Source: Patescibacteria group bacterium (GTDB taxonomy: Bacteria; Patescibacteriota; Minisyncoccia; Phycocordibacterales; UBA2100). From it: a DNA stretch of 33,317 nt. How positions within the stretch are numbered: position 1 is the stretch's first letter; every line of letters begins with the position of its first letter. This document shows positions 1 to 6,996 of this stretch, in pieces. A program made the position numbers and the translations under genes. The DNA is taken from the NCBI GenBank assembly GCA_015485505.1, contig WFTK01000004.1, forward strand, positions 1 through 33,317, given 5' to 3'. Under the pieces are notes generated by a model. The model saw nothing but the letters and a program-made list of their open reading frames with translations, was not told the origin of the DNA and made no database searches.

Positions 1-1
1 C

Positions 2-244
2 TGGTCGTGGAATCAATCCGAATGGAATCCGTCGAGTATTGCACTATTTTTAGTCATACTTGGCTTACTTGTCGATTTCTGTGCCTCAATTGAGCACAGA
101 AGGGCAATTGTATTGCACCTTAATCTATACATGACAGCTGGAAAGACAGCCGAAATCCACGGTAGAGAGTACACTGTGGTGAAGTGGACGAAACAAAAGA
201 GTATACACTCATTTATCTCTCCAATTCTAAGACTATGTAATTGA
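2..244 (+). CDS. C-terminal part of an unknown membrane protein (5' truncated by window)
   Basis: Frame 2 is open from the window edge to a TGA at 242-244, giving 80 codons; the start lies outside the window. A hydrophobic stretch (about residues 12-30, SIALFLVILGLLVDF) looks like one membrane helix, followed by a polar, basic tail. I do not recognise a family. A strong terminator lies about 60 bp downstream, which fits a real gene end. Codon use is a little less AT-rich than in clpB next door. The alternative is a chance open frame, so confidence is moderate. Confidence 0.45.
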   Translation, partial: WSWNQSEWNPSSIALFLVILGLLVDFCASIEHRRAIVLHLNLYMTAGKTAEIHGREYTVVKWTKQKSIHSFISPILRLCN

Positions 245-306
245 GAGATTGCAGGTTTAGTAAATGTGACTATCTATTCAATTATCAGCAAGCTAAATGC
301 AAAGTA

Positions 307-340
307 AAACAAAACCCGAGCTAGCGCTCGGGTTTTGTTT
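307..340. terminator. Perfect bidirectional intrinsic terminator
   Basis: A 15-bp perfect inverted repeat (AAACAAAACCCGAGC / GCTCGGGTTTTGTTT) has a 4-nt TAGC loop. A-rich and T-rich flanks allow termination in both directions. It sits between the plus-strand partial gene at 2-244 and the convergent minus-strand small gene at 400-543, so it can serve both. Confidence 0.9.
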
Positions 341-399
341 ATGTATATAAAATCAATCCCCCGCACGGCGCTGTGTGCCATGCGGGGTCAGCGGAGCAG

Positions 400-543
400 T
401 CAATCGGTGAGCTCATGGAGGTCGTACCCCCACTTTGCCGCCCGTTTGGCCCTTTTTGTCATCTTGCGCTTTTTGGCGGCTTTCGCCGCCCGTTTCGCCT
501 TCATTTCTGCCCGTTTTTTCTTGCAAGATTTTGTGAAAGCCAT
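400..543 (-). CDS. 47-aa Lys/Arg/Ala-rich small protein
   Basis: This small ORF is not in the ORF track. ATG at 543 and TGA at 400-402 encode 47 aa. The first ~38 residues are almost only K, R, A and M (for example KRAAKAAKKRK), and the end is WGYDLHELTD. It has a textbook SD (GGGAGGA about 5 nt before ATG), unlike nearly every other gene in the window. It also has a promoter (TTGCAA-17-TATTTT at 593-621) and a short leader hairpin. The composition suggests a nucleic-acid- or ribosome-binding peptide, but I recognise no family. A hairpin (CCCCGCA/TGCGGGG) and the 307-340 terminator follow it. Its GC-rich codons (CGG, GCG, GCC) differ from the neighbours. Confidence 0.6.
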   Translation of the reverse strand: MAFTKSCKKKRAEMKAKRAAKAAKKRKMTKRAKRAAKWGYDLHELTD

Positions 544-560
544 GCTTTCCTCCCTGTTTT

Positions 561-582
561 GCTGTCACGGAATTGCGACAGC
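561..582 (-). promoter_or_regulatory. Leader hairpin of the 47-aa gene
   Basis: GCTGTC/GACAGC arms enclose a 10-nt loop, between the -10 box and the SD of the small minus-strand gene. It could stabilise the leader or control access to the SD. The role is inferred. Confidence 0.35.
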
Positions 583-592
583 TCCAAGTACA

Positions 593-621
593 AAAATACC
601 AAGAGAGAGAGCAATTTGCAA
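593..621 (-). promoter_or_regulatory. Sigma-70 promoter of the 47-aa gene
   Basis: Read on the minus strand: TTGCAA (616-621), a 17-bp spacer, then TATTTT (593-598). It is divergent from, and almost touching, the clpB promoter. Confidence 0.5.
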
Positions 622-648
622 GCTTTTTGTGATACTTGACAGAGGGTG

Positions 649-688
649 TATAATATAAAAAGTGTTAAGAGATTATTAATTTAATAAT
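649..688 (+). promoter_or_regulatory. clpB -10 box and AT-rich inverted repeat (possible operator)
   Basis: A perfect TATAAT lies at 649-654 with no good -35 at the usual distance; the TTGACA at 636-641 is only 7 bp away. About 18 bp downstream is a perfect 8-bp inverted repeat, ATTATTAA-T-TTAATAAT (672-688), inside the predicted 5' leader. This is not the CIRCE or HAIR heat-shock operator. It may bind another repressor or may simply be AT-rich leader. Confidence 0.45.
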
Positions 689-701
689 ATTAAAAATAAC
701 T

Positions 702-2846
702 ATGCCCAATCAACAACCACAACAAGGTCAAAATGAGAGTGTTATAGATAAGTACGGTACTGATTTTACTGCACTTGCAAAAGAGGGTAAGTTGGATCCG
801 GTTATTGGGCGTGATGAGGAGGTGCGTAGAGTTATGCAGGTGCTCGCCAGGAGACGTAAGAACAATCCGGTGCTCATAGGAGAGCCCGGAGTAGGTAAGA
901 CAGCTATAGTAGAGGGGTTAGCACAGAGGATAATCGCAGGAGACGTGCCTGAGAGTATTAAAGATAAGAGATTGGTAGGCATAGAGATGAGTAGCTTAAT
1001 AGCTGGAGCTAAGTATCAGGGTGAGTTTGAGGAGCGATTGCAGAAGCTCCTAGAGGAGATAGATAAGGCAGAGGGTCAGATAATCCTCTTTATAGACGAG
1101 CTCCATACTATAGTTGGAGCTGGCAAAACAAGCGGAGCAATGGATGCGGCAAATATGCTTAAACCTATGCTTGCTCGCGGGCAACTACATATGATAGGGG
1201 CTACTACTCTAGAGGAATATAGGCAATATATAGAGAAGGACCAAGCGCTTGAGCGTCGCTTCCAACCCGTATATGTTGGTGAGCCTAGTGTAGAGGATAC
1301 TATCGCAATACTTAGAGGTCTTAAAGAGAAGTATGAGGTGCACCATGGAGTGCGCATCTCAGATGAGGCTCTTGTGGCAGCTGCCAAGCTCTCAGACAGG
1401 TACATCTCAGACAGATTCCTCCCAGATAAAGCGATAGACTTGGTAGACGAGGCAACGAGCGTACTCAAGACGGAGGCAGAGAGTATGCCTGCCGCTCTAG
1501 ACAATGCAAATAGAGAGATAGCCCGCCTAGAGATAGAGAAGGAGATGTTAAAGAAGGAGAAGGGTACAAAAAACAAGGAGAAGTTACAAAAAATAGAAGA
1601 GAGGATCAAAAAGCTCAAAGCAGAGAATGACAAAGAGATGGAACAATGGAGGAGAGAGAAGGAGATCCTCGCTAAACAAAAAGAGCTTGCAGAAAAGATA
1701 GACTACCTAAGGACGGAGATAGAGCAATATGAGCGTGAGGCCCAGTATGAGAAGGTTGCAGAGATACAATATAATAAAATACCAAAGCTAGAGAAGGAGA
1801 TTGCAGAATTGCAAAAGGAGCTAGATGCAATACCAGAGAATAAGCGCATGATCCGTGAGGAGGTGACAGAGGAGGATATTGCCAAGGTAGTGGCCCGTTG
1901 GACGGGTATACCAAGCGAGCGCCTTATAGAGGCCGAGGTAGACAAACTCTCTAAGCTTGAGCAAGCCCTACAGAAGCATGTAGTAGGGCAAGAAGAGGCG
2001 GTGAATGCCGTAGCCCGCGCTGTACGCAGGAGCCGTGCCGGGCTCAAGAGCCATGAGAAGCCTATTGGCTCCTTCCTCTTCCTTGGTCCAACGGGTGTGG
2101 GTAAGACCGAGCTTGCACGCGCACTTGCATTTGAGCTCTTTGACTCTAAAGATGCAATGGTGCGTATAGACATGAGTGAGTACATGGAGAAGCACTCTGT
2201 AGCAAGACTTATAGGAGCACCTCCAGGATACATTGGTCACGAGGAGGGAGGGCAACTCACTGAGCCTGTGCGACGTAGACCGTACTCAGTGGTACTCTTT
2301 GATGAGGTGGAGAAGGCTCACCCAGAGGTCTTTAACCTACTCTTACAAGTGCTTGATGATGGGCGCCTTACAGATAATCATGGCAGGACGGTAAACTTTA
2401 GTAATACTATAATAATCCTTACAAGTAATATTGGTAGCGAGTATCTATTGGGAGATAAGGATGGCAAGGTAGATAAGAGTGCCGAGAAGAAGGTAATGGA
2501 CGCAGTGAAGGTACACTTCAGACCAGAGTTTTTAAATCGTATAGATGATATAGTGATATTTACACCTCTTAATAAGGAGATGTTGAGGAAGATTGCCGAG
2601 ATACAATTAAAGCAAGTAGTAGAGAGTCTTAAAGAGGAGCGTAATATAACCCTAATTATAGATGATGCTGTTAAAGATCATATCGCAAAAGTTGGCTACG
2701 ACCCTGCATACGGCGCACGCCCACTTAAGCGTGCTGTGCAGACAGAGCTCTTAGACGAGCTGGCGATGGCTCTTATTGGGGGTAAGTATAAAGAGGGAGA
2801 TACAATACATGCTATGCTTAAAGACACTAAAATAGTTTTTAAGTAA
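702..2846 (+). CDS. clpB: ClpB-type AAA+ protein disaggregase lacking the N-terminal domain
   Basis: ClpB works with DnaK to pull proteins out of aggregates. Two AAA+ modules are clear. D1 has Walker A GEPGVGKT (60-67) and Walker [10 protein letters not shown]2 has Walker A GPTGVGKT (about 462-469) and Walker [13 protein letters not shown] charged coiled coil (about 265-390) sits at the ClpB M-domain position. The ClpP-docking IGF/VGF loop of ClpA/ClpC is not visible in D2, which points to ClpB. At 714 aa it is about 150 shorter than usual, because the Clp_N repeat domain is replaced by a ~15-aa Gln/Asn-rich lead. The K+ channel gene follows within 10 bp and is probably co-transcribed. Confidence 0.93.
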   Translation: MPNQQPQQGQNESVIDKYGTDFTALAKEGKLDPVIGRDEEVRRVMQVLARRRKNNPVLIGEPGVGKTAIVEGLAQRIIAGDVPESIKDKRLVGIEMSSLIAGAKYQGEFEERLQKLLEEIDKAEGQIILFIDELHTIVGAGKTSGAMDAANMLKPMLARGQLHMIGATTLEEYRQYIEKDQALERRFQPVYVGEPSVEDTIAILRGLKEKYEVHHGVRISDEALVAAAKLSDRYISDRFLPDKAIDLVDEATSVLKTEAESMPAALDNANREIARLEIEKEMLKKEKGTKNKEKLQKIEERIKKLKAENDKEMEQWRREKEILAKQKELAEKIDYLRTEIEQYEREAQYEKVAEIQYNKIPKLEKEIAELQKELDAIPENKRMIREEVTEEDIAKVVARWTGIPSERLIEAEVDKLSKLEQALQKHVVGQEEAVNAVARAVRRSRAGLKSHEKPIGSFLFLGPTGVGKTELARALAFELFDSKDAMVRIDMSEYMEKHSVARLIGAPPGYIGHEEGGQLTEPVRRRPYSVVLFDEVEKAHPEVFNLLLQVLDDGRLTDNHGRTVNFSNTIIILTSNIGSEYLLGDKDGKVDKSAEKKVMDAVKVHFRPEFLNRIDDIVIFTPLNKEMLRKIAEIQLKQVVESLKEERNITLIIDDAVKDHIAKVGYDPAYGARPLKRAVQTELLDELAMALIGGKYKEGDTIHAMLKDTKIVFK

Positions 2847-2855
2847 TAGTTGCAG

Positions 2856-3668
2856 ATGGTAAAAAAGAGAGAGATAACAAAGACAGAGAAGTTGAAGCGC
2901 AAGGTAAGGAGCTTATTTGCTGGCAAGAGCAAGCAGAGTCAACAATTCTACATTATCCTTATAATAGTCAATCTTTTTGTCTTTTCTCTATTTCTTATAG
3001 AGGCAGCATTCCCTGAGCAGCATTGGCTAATAAAGAGTATTGAGATATTTTTTGGTGTGTTATTTACTCTTGAGTATTTGGCTCAGCTTTGGGTTGCACC
3101 AAAGAAACTTAAGTACATCTTTAACCTTTTTAATGCTATAGATTTGCTTGTTATAGCGTCACTCTTTATGCCTCTCTTTGTGGGCAACTTTGCTGCATTA
3201 AGACTGATAAAGTGGGTGCGTATACTTAGGGTCTACAGAGTGATGAAGTTGACAAAAATCCAAAACCAAGTGGTTGCTCGCAATTGGGATATAGTGGCAA
3301 GTATAGTCAACTTTGTGATTTTCTTGATAGTTACCACTATAGTTATCTTTATCTCTCAGGCATCTGTTAACCCTAATATCAATACATACGTAGATGCTCT
3401 ATACTTTGCTGTGGCGACTCTTACAACCACTGGCTATGGCGATGTAACTGTAGTAGGGCAAGGAGGCAAGCTTATCTCTGTTGTGTCTATGATTATAGGC
3501 ATATTGCTCTTTATGCATATGTCTCGTGCCGTCTTCCGTGGCAAGAGAGCACATGTTAAGTGTACTAAGTGTGGACTCTCAATACACGAGCTAGACGCTG
3601 TGCATTGCAAGCACTGCGGTGAGGTTATTAAGAACTCAAGCAAGCTTGGTGAGGGCTTGGTTAGTTAG
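2856..3668 (+). CDS. Voltage-gated potassium channel with C-terminal zinc ribbon
   Basis: A six-helix ion-transport protein in the membrane. S1-S3 lie in about residues 30-110. S4 has regularly spaced arginines (RLIKWVRILRVYRVMK), the voltage-sensor signature. The selectivity filter TTTGYGD is near residue 190, between S5 and S6. After S6 comes a cytoplasmic zinc ribbon, CTKCG...CKHCG (CxxC-x12-CxxC), which is unusual for a Kv-type channel and may sense metal or redox or bind a partner. The ORF track uses a TTG at 2850, but I prefer ATG at 2856 (270 aa). Neither start has an SD. It lies 9 bp after clpB and is probably in the same transcript. Confidence 0.88.
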   Translation: MVKKREITKTEKLKRKVRSLFAGKSKQSQQFYIILIIVNLFVFSLFLIEAAFPEQHWLIKSIEIFFGVLFTLEYLAQLWVAPKKLKYIFNLFNAIDLLVIASLFMPLFVGNFAALRLIKWVRILRVYRVMKLTKIQNQVVARNWDIVASIVNFVIFLIVTTIVIFISQASVNPNINTYVDALYFAVATLTTTGYGDVTVVGQGGKLISVVSMIIGILLFMHMSRAVFRGKRAHVKCTKCGLSIHELDAVHCKHCGEVIKNSSKLGEGLVS

Positions 3669-3705
3669 TGGCAATAGGTAAAATATTTGTTATAGTATTC
3701 GACAT

Positions 3706-3779
3706 ACGCGTATAGCTCAGTTGGTTAGAGCGCATCACTGATACTGATGAGGTCCCAGGTTCGAATCCTGGTACGCGTA
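3706..3779 (+). tRNA. tRNA-Ile (GAU)
   Basis: A full cloverleaf can be drawn: acceptor ACGCGTA/TACGCGT, D-arm GCTC-AGTTGGTTA-GAGC, anticodon arm CATCA-CTGATAC-TGATG (anticodon GAT), T-arm CCAGG-TTCGAAT-CCTGG, discriminator A. The 3' CCA is not encoded (CTA follows), so it must be added by a nucleotidyltransferase. It stands alone, not inside an rRNA operon. Confidence 0.96.
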
Positions 3780-3810
3780 CTACTACTCTTTTGGCAAGCA
3801 AATAACGATT

Positions 3811-3845
3811 AAAGCGCGGGCTCCGTAGAGTCCGCGCTTTTTGTT
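3811..3845. terminator. Intrinsic terminator after tRNA-Ile
   Basis: A 13-bp stem, AAAGCGCGGGCTC / GAGTCCGCGCTTT (one G-T pair), with a CGTA loop, is followed by TTTGTTTTT. It ends the tRNA transcript. It also sits just past the stop of the convergent minus-strand gene and may serve that too. Confidence 0.85.
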
Positions 3846-3854
3846 TTTGCCGGC

Positions 3855-4706
3855 CTATACCTTAGGCCGGCTGACGATGACGAGATTCCTCTCGTCTCGT
3901 TCCCAAGACCCGGGCCGTCGTCGCGAGGCCCAGCCTTGAGATGGGTCTCCGGTATCAATGTCATCAAAGACGACATTGGTGGGGGTGACTCCCAGGTGTG
4001 CTGCTTGTGCCTTGATTAGGCGGTACATGTCCACCTCACCAGCGTCCCAATCACGCACGATGCCATATTTGGCGCCGTAGCGTTGGCAAGTGTCGAGCAG
4101 AGCCCTGTTGTACCTGCCATGAGCGGGATGATCCGGAGGGTGGTAAAAACCAGTGCGGATCCCACAGTAGACATTGAGGTGTATGTTCTCAACGTCTACT
4201 CCCATCTGAGACAAATACAACACAGCGTTGTATATGACTCTCCCTGAGCTCACGATGCCGGGCACGGCAATTCCCTTGCTCAACATGTCTTTGTTAAGGA
4301 GGGAGTCACGACCCGCATGCGCAGCTACCACATGCAGCTCACCTTGCTTGTCACGCCCGTGCAAGACGATTGTCGGGCAATCTGCAGAAGTCACTGCAAA
4401 TCCTTCGTCGAGGTCGAGCACCGCCCCATCGTAGTGATCATTGGCAGAGGTGATGTACTTGCCGCCAATCTCTTGTGCTACGATGAATGCATCAGCCATG
4501 TGCAATGGCAAGTTTGTGATCCTCGCATTGGCATCAACCGGGCTCGGCATGTGTACGGTGTGCACACTGTCCGGCACTACATCTGCAATTGCTTGCAGGG
4601 TTGTGGGGTCGCTGCGGTCAATTCTGAAGCGGTAACCAGGGTTGAAGATATCCACTCGAGTATCGGCATCGAGTATTTTGTATGAAAGAACGAATGAATC
4701 ACACAT
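3855..4706 (-). CDS. Divergent YfiH/laccase-domain (DUF152-type) protein
   Basis: The best match is the YfiH/CNF1-like fold, the 'polyphenol oxidoreductase/purine nucleoside phosphorylase' family. It has a TSADC motif (family TADC), then VAAHAGR (family VAAxHAGWRG), then YCGIRTGFY where the family has an IGPCI-type motif, and a C-terminal SQGWASRRR like the family YSYRR end. Family metal ligands (one Cys, two His) are plausible at VHMPSP, SADC and AAHAG. The length, 283 aa, is slightly above the family norm. It has a strong AGGAGGT SD 6 nt before ATG and GC-richer codons, both unlike the neighbours, which suggests transfer. The exact substrate cannot be read from sequence. Confidence 0.6.
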   Translation of the reverse strand: MCDSFVLSYKILDADTRVDIFNPGYRFRIDRSDPTTLQAIADVVPDSVHTVHMPSPVDANARITNLPLHMADAFIVAQEIGGKYITSANDHYDGAVLDLDEGFAVTSADCPTIVLHGRDKQGELHVVAAHAGRDSLLNKDMLSKGIAVPGIVSSGRVIYNAVLYLSQMGVDVENIHLNVYCGIRTGFYHPPDHPAHGRYNRALLDTCQRYGAKYGIVRDWDAGEVDMYRLIKAQAAHLGVTPTNVVFDDIDTGDPSQGWASRRRPGSWERDERNLVIVSRPKV

Positions 4707-4750
4707 TTTGTACCTCCTAGGTTTCTGTTGCGTTGATTTCGTCTACATAG

Positions 4751-4779
4751 TTTATACTATGCATTAAGTATAAAAGCAA
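4751..4779 (-). promoter_or_regulatory. Promoter of the YfiH-like gene
   Basis: Minus strand: TTGCTT (4774-4779), 17 bp, TATAAA (4751-4756). It gives a leader of ~40 nt that ends in the AGGAGGT ribosome-binding site. Confidence 0.55.
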
Positions 4780-4786
4780 TTATTTT

Positions 4787-6205
4787 CTAGTGTTGTAGCC
4801 CATTAAGCCATTGAGGTAAGTCGTCTAATGCTCCATCTAAGTTGCCGGAGGAGAGGATTAATAAGACACTATTAGGGTTTATTAAGTCTTTTAATTGTTT
4901 GTGTACTTCCTTCTCGTTATTAACCGCTATGGCTTGCACACCGCTATCGTTTATTCTCTCCACAATCTCTGCTTGTGAGAGCTGTTTATGAGTGCCCGCA
5001 CCTTGCTCTGCGGGGTGGAAGACGAGTACAGCAGACGCCTCCCTAAATACATCGTCATACCAGTGGAGTGCATCTCTATTACGCCAACTAAAGGTATGAG
5101 GCTCAAATAATATTAGCATGTTTTTATTAGAGTAGTGGAGCTTGATAGCCTCTATGGCACTGCGCGCCTTCTCATACGATGTGCCGAAGCCTTCATAAGC
5201 TGGCACGGCATCTTTATTGGTGATCCTGTTAAGGCGGCGCTTTACTCCACTAAAGCTCTTGATGGCATCAGCGAGCTCCTCGGGAGTCACCAGCTCTCTC
5301 TCAAGTAGTAGAGCTGATGCTCCAACGATATTCTGCACATTATGCTTGCCTAGTAAGTGAGTCTCTAGGTTGGCTATGACTATGTCGTCTTTACGAAGCT
5401 CAAATGTAGTTACTTCACCATAATTTATGTTTTGCGCAGTCCAAGTTGCATCGTTATATACTCCGTATGTCACCACTCTTGCATTAGTGTTATGCCCAAT
5501 TTCATTAACGCCGGCATTATCTGTACAAGCTACAAGTAGGCCGTCATTTGGCAAGTCTTGTAGCAACTCTATAAACGGCTTTTTGTAATCTTCATAAGTA
5601 GGGTATACGTTAACATGGTCGTGGTCTACAGATGTGAGCAGTATTGTACTAGGCTCGTAGTGTAAGAATTTGGCGCGGTCATCACCATGCGCCGTAGGAT
5701 ACTCATCTCCCTCCATTATAAATACCTCGCCTTTGCCCAGAGCAGAGGTGTACTCTAAGTCATCAGGGTATGCTCCTATAAAGTAGCCGGGCTCTTTACT
5801 AGCATGCACAAGTATATAAGAGAGTAGAGAGGTAACAGTACTCTTGCCATAACTACCGGCTACTACCACTCTACTCATGTCATCGCTAAGCTCGCGTATT
5901 GCTTGTGGGTATGATTGTATTTTTACCTTACCTTCTTTTTCCAATTTTAAGGCCTCTTGTACTTCTGTATTGATTGCGGGGTCTAACTGCGCATTACGGC
6001 CTATCACTATGAGCTCAACACCCTCTGGTATATTCTCTGGTTTGTAGCCTTTGTGCATCTTTATGTTGAGTTTATCTACATAGTCACTTGCCGGAGGGTA
6101 ACATGCATCATCTGAGCCTGTAACCTCCCAACCCTTATCTTGCAGTAGCTTAGCTGTAGCGCTCATTGCTACTCCACTTATACCTATTACGTGTGCCTTC
6201 TTCAT
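4787..6205 (-). CDS. mpl: Mur ligase, Mpl/MurC type (UDP-MurNAc peptide ligase)
   Basis: This ATP-dependent amide ligase acts on UDP-N-acetylmuramate in peptidoglycan synthesis or recycling. An N-terminal nucleotide-binding fold, HVIGISGVAMSA, is typical of MurC/Mpl. The ATP P-loop AGSYGKST is near residue 120. GDEYPTA...DDRAKFLHYEPS resembles the Mpl signature (E-x-D-T-A-F-F-D-K-R-S-K-F), favouring Mpl, which adds a whole tripeptide, over MurC. The C-terminal ligase domain has HTFSWRNR (family PHTxxR). The track starts at 6241, but ATG 6205 (472 aa) begins exactly at the conserved MKKAHVIG and lies 8 nt after a TATACT box, so the longer start would precede the transcript. No SD. Confidence 0.82.
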   Translation of the reverse strand: MKKAHVIGISGVAMSATAKLLQDKGWEVTGSDDACYPPASDYVDKLNIKMHKGYKPENIPEGVELIVIGRNAQLDPAINTEVQEALKLEKEGKVKIQSYPQAIRELSDDMSRVVVAGSYGKSTVTSLLSYILVHASKEPGYFIGAYPDDLEYTSALGKGEVFIMEGDEYPTAHGDDRAKFLHYEPSTILLTSVDHDHVNVYPTYEDYKKPFIELLQDLPNDGLLVACTDNAGVNEIGHNTNARVVTYGVYNDATWTAQNINYGEVTTFELRKDDIVIANLETHLLGKHNVQNIVGASALLLERELVTPEELADAIKSFSGVKRRLNRITNKDAVPAYEGFGTSYEKARSAIEAIKLHYSNKNMLILFEPHTFSWRNRDALHWYDDVFREASAVLVFHPAEQGAGTHKQLSQAEIVERINDSGVQAIAVNNEKEVHKQLKDLINPNSVLLILSSGNLDGALDDLPQWLNGLQH

Positions 6206-6213
6206 TAACTTTA

Positions 6214-6219
6214 AGTATA
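6214..6219 (-). promoter_or_regulatory. -10 box of mpl, 8 nt before ATG
   Basis: TATACT on the minus strand ends 8 nt before ATG 6205, which predicts a leaderless or near-leaderless mRNA. The -35 is poor. Confidence 0.5.
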
Positions 6220-6240
6220 ACAAAGTTTTAGCTTTTAGCA

Positions 6241-6268
6241 TTGTGCAGTAATGGTTTTAATATATACT
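6241..6268 (+). promoter_or_regulatory. Promoter of rsmI, leaderless design
   Basis: TTGTGC (6241-6246), a 16-bp spacer and TATACT (6263-6268) end 7 nt before the rsmI ATG. Transcription should therefore start at or next to the start codon. It is divergent with the mpl promoter. Confidence 0.6.
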
Positions 6269-6275
6269 CAAGATT

Positions 6276-6983
6276 ATGAATAAGGGCAAATTGTACATAG
6301 TAGCAACACCAATTGGTAATTTAGAGGATATTACTCTGCGCGCTCTGCGAGTACTCTCTGAGGTGCATACTGTGTTTTGTGAAGATACTCGGGTTACAGG
6401 AAGGTTGTTGCATCATCATGGCATAAAGACAAATATGGTGAGCATGAATGCTCGCACAGAGGAGCAAAAGATAGGTATTGCACTTGAGCTACTAAGTGAA
6501 GGTAAAGACATTGCATACACTAGTGACGCTGGCACGCCTGGCATCTCAGACCCTGGTGTGCGCCTCGTATCAGCCGCACTAGAGCATAATAAGAAAAACT
6601 TGGCGGTTCGACCGCCAAGTTTGGAGGTGGTGGCAGTTCCAGGTGCTTCAGCTCTTACAACAGCGCTTAGCATAGCAGGTGTACCTACTAATAAGTTTAC
6701 CTTCTTAGGGTTCTTACCTCAAAAGAAGGGGCGACAGACGGCACTTAGAGAGCTTGCTAACTCAGAGCACACGGTAGTCTTATATGAGTCAACTCATAGG
6801 ATATTAAAGTTATTAAAAGAGCTTAGTGAGTATTTGCAAAATAATAAAAAGGTTACCTTAGTAAGAGAGCTTACCAAGATGCACGAGGATGTATTGCAAG
6901 GCTCAGCCCAAGAACTACTTAAAACTTTAGAAGATAATCCACAAAAGCAGAAGGGGGAGTTTGTAGTTATCGTCAGCAGCTAG
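6276..6983 (+). CDS. rsmI: 16S rRNA (cytidine-1402-2'-O)-methyltransferase
   Basis: Uses SAM to methylate the ribose of C1402 in the 16S decoding centre. Family motifs are intact: YIVATPIGNLEDIT at the N-terminus, VFCEDTRVTGRLL, SDAGTPGISDPG (SAM-binding), VPGASALTTALSIAG, FLGFLPQKKG, and VVLYESTHRI. The 235-aa length is in the normal range for shorter members. Between ALEHN and VVAVPG there are about 12 extra residues (KKNLAVRPPSLE), encoded by a perfect DNA palindrome at 6596-6622, which looks like an in-frame insertion. ATG 6276 follows a TATACT box by 7 nt; there is no SD. The stop at 6983 touches the promoter of the next gene. Confidence 0.95.
   Translation: MNKGKLYIVATPIGNLEDITLRALRVLSEVHTVFCEDTRVTGRLLHHHGIKTNMVSMNARTEEQKIGIALELLSEGKDIAYTSDAGTPGISDPGVRLVSAALEHNKKNLAVRPPSLEVVAVPGASALTTALSIAGVPTNKFTFLGFLPQKKGRQTALRELANSEHTVVLYESTHRILKLLKELSEYLQNNKKVTLVRELTKMHEDVLQGSAQELLKTLEDNPQKQKGEFVVIVSS
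6596..6622. repeat. Palindromic element inserted in frame in rsmI
   Basis: AAACTTGGCGGT-tcg-ACCGCCAAGTTT: two perfect 12-bp arms with a 3-nt loop, read through as NLAVRPPSL in a variable loop of RsmI. The position and length gain relative to the family suggest a Rickettsia-palindrome-like insertion rather than ancestral coding sequence. Confidence 0.75.
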
Positions 6984-6989
6984 TATACT
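6961..6989 (+). promoter_or_regulatory. Promoter of the DUF4015-type gene, leaderless design
   Basis: TTGTAG (6961-6966), a 17-bp spacer and TATACT (6984-6989) end 7 nt before ATG 6997. The -35 lies inside the end of rsmI. Confidence 0.6.
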
Positions 6990-6996
6990 GCTGTCT

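Noticed and set aside
636-641. TTGACA as -35 for clpB
   Set aside because: Only 7 bp from the TATAAT; spacing is impossible for a normal sigma-70 promoter.
335-658. Plus-strand ORFs 335-658 and 373-639
   Set aside because: They start in the terminator region and are antisense to the better-supported 47-aa minus gene, with no promoter or SD of their own; they are shadows of its GC-rich codons.
1076-1633. Long minus-strand ORFs inside clpB (also 1703-2233)
   Set aside because: Ser/Leu-rich translations antisense to highly conserved ClpB motifs; typical shadows.
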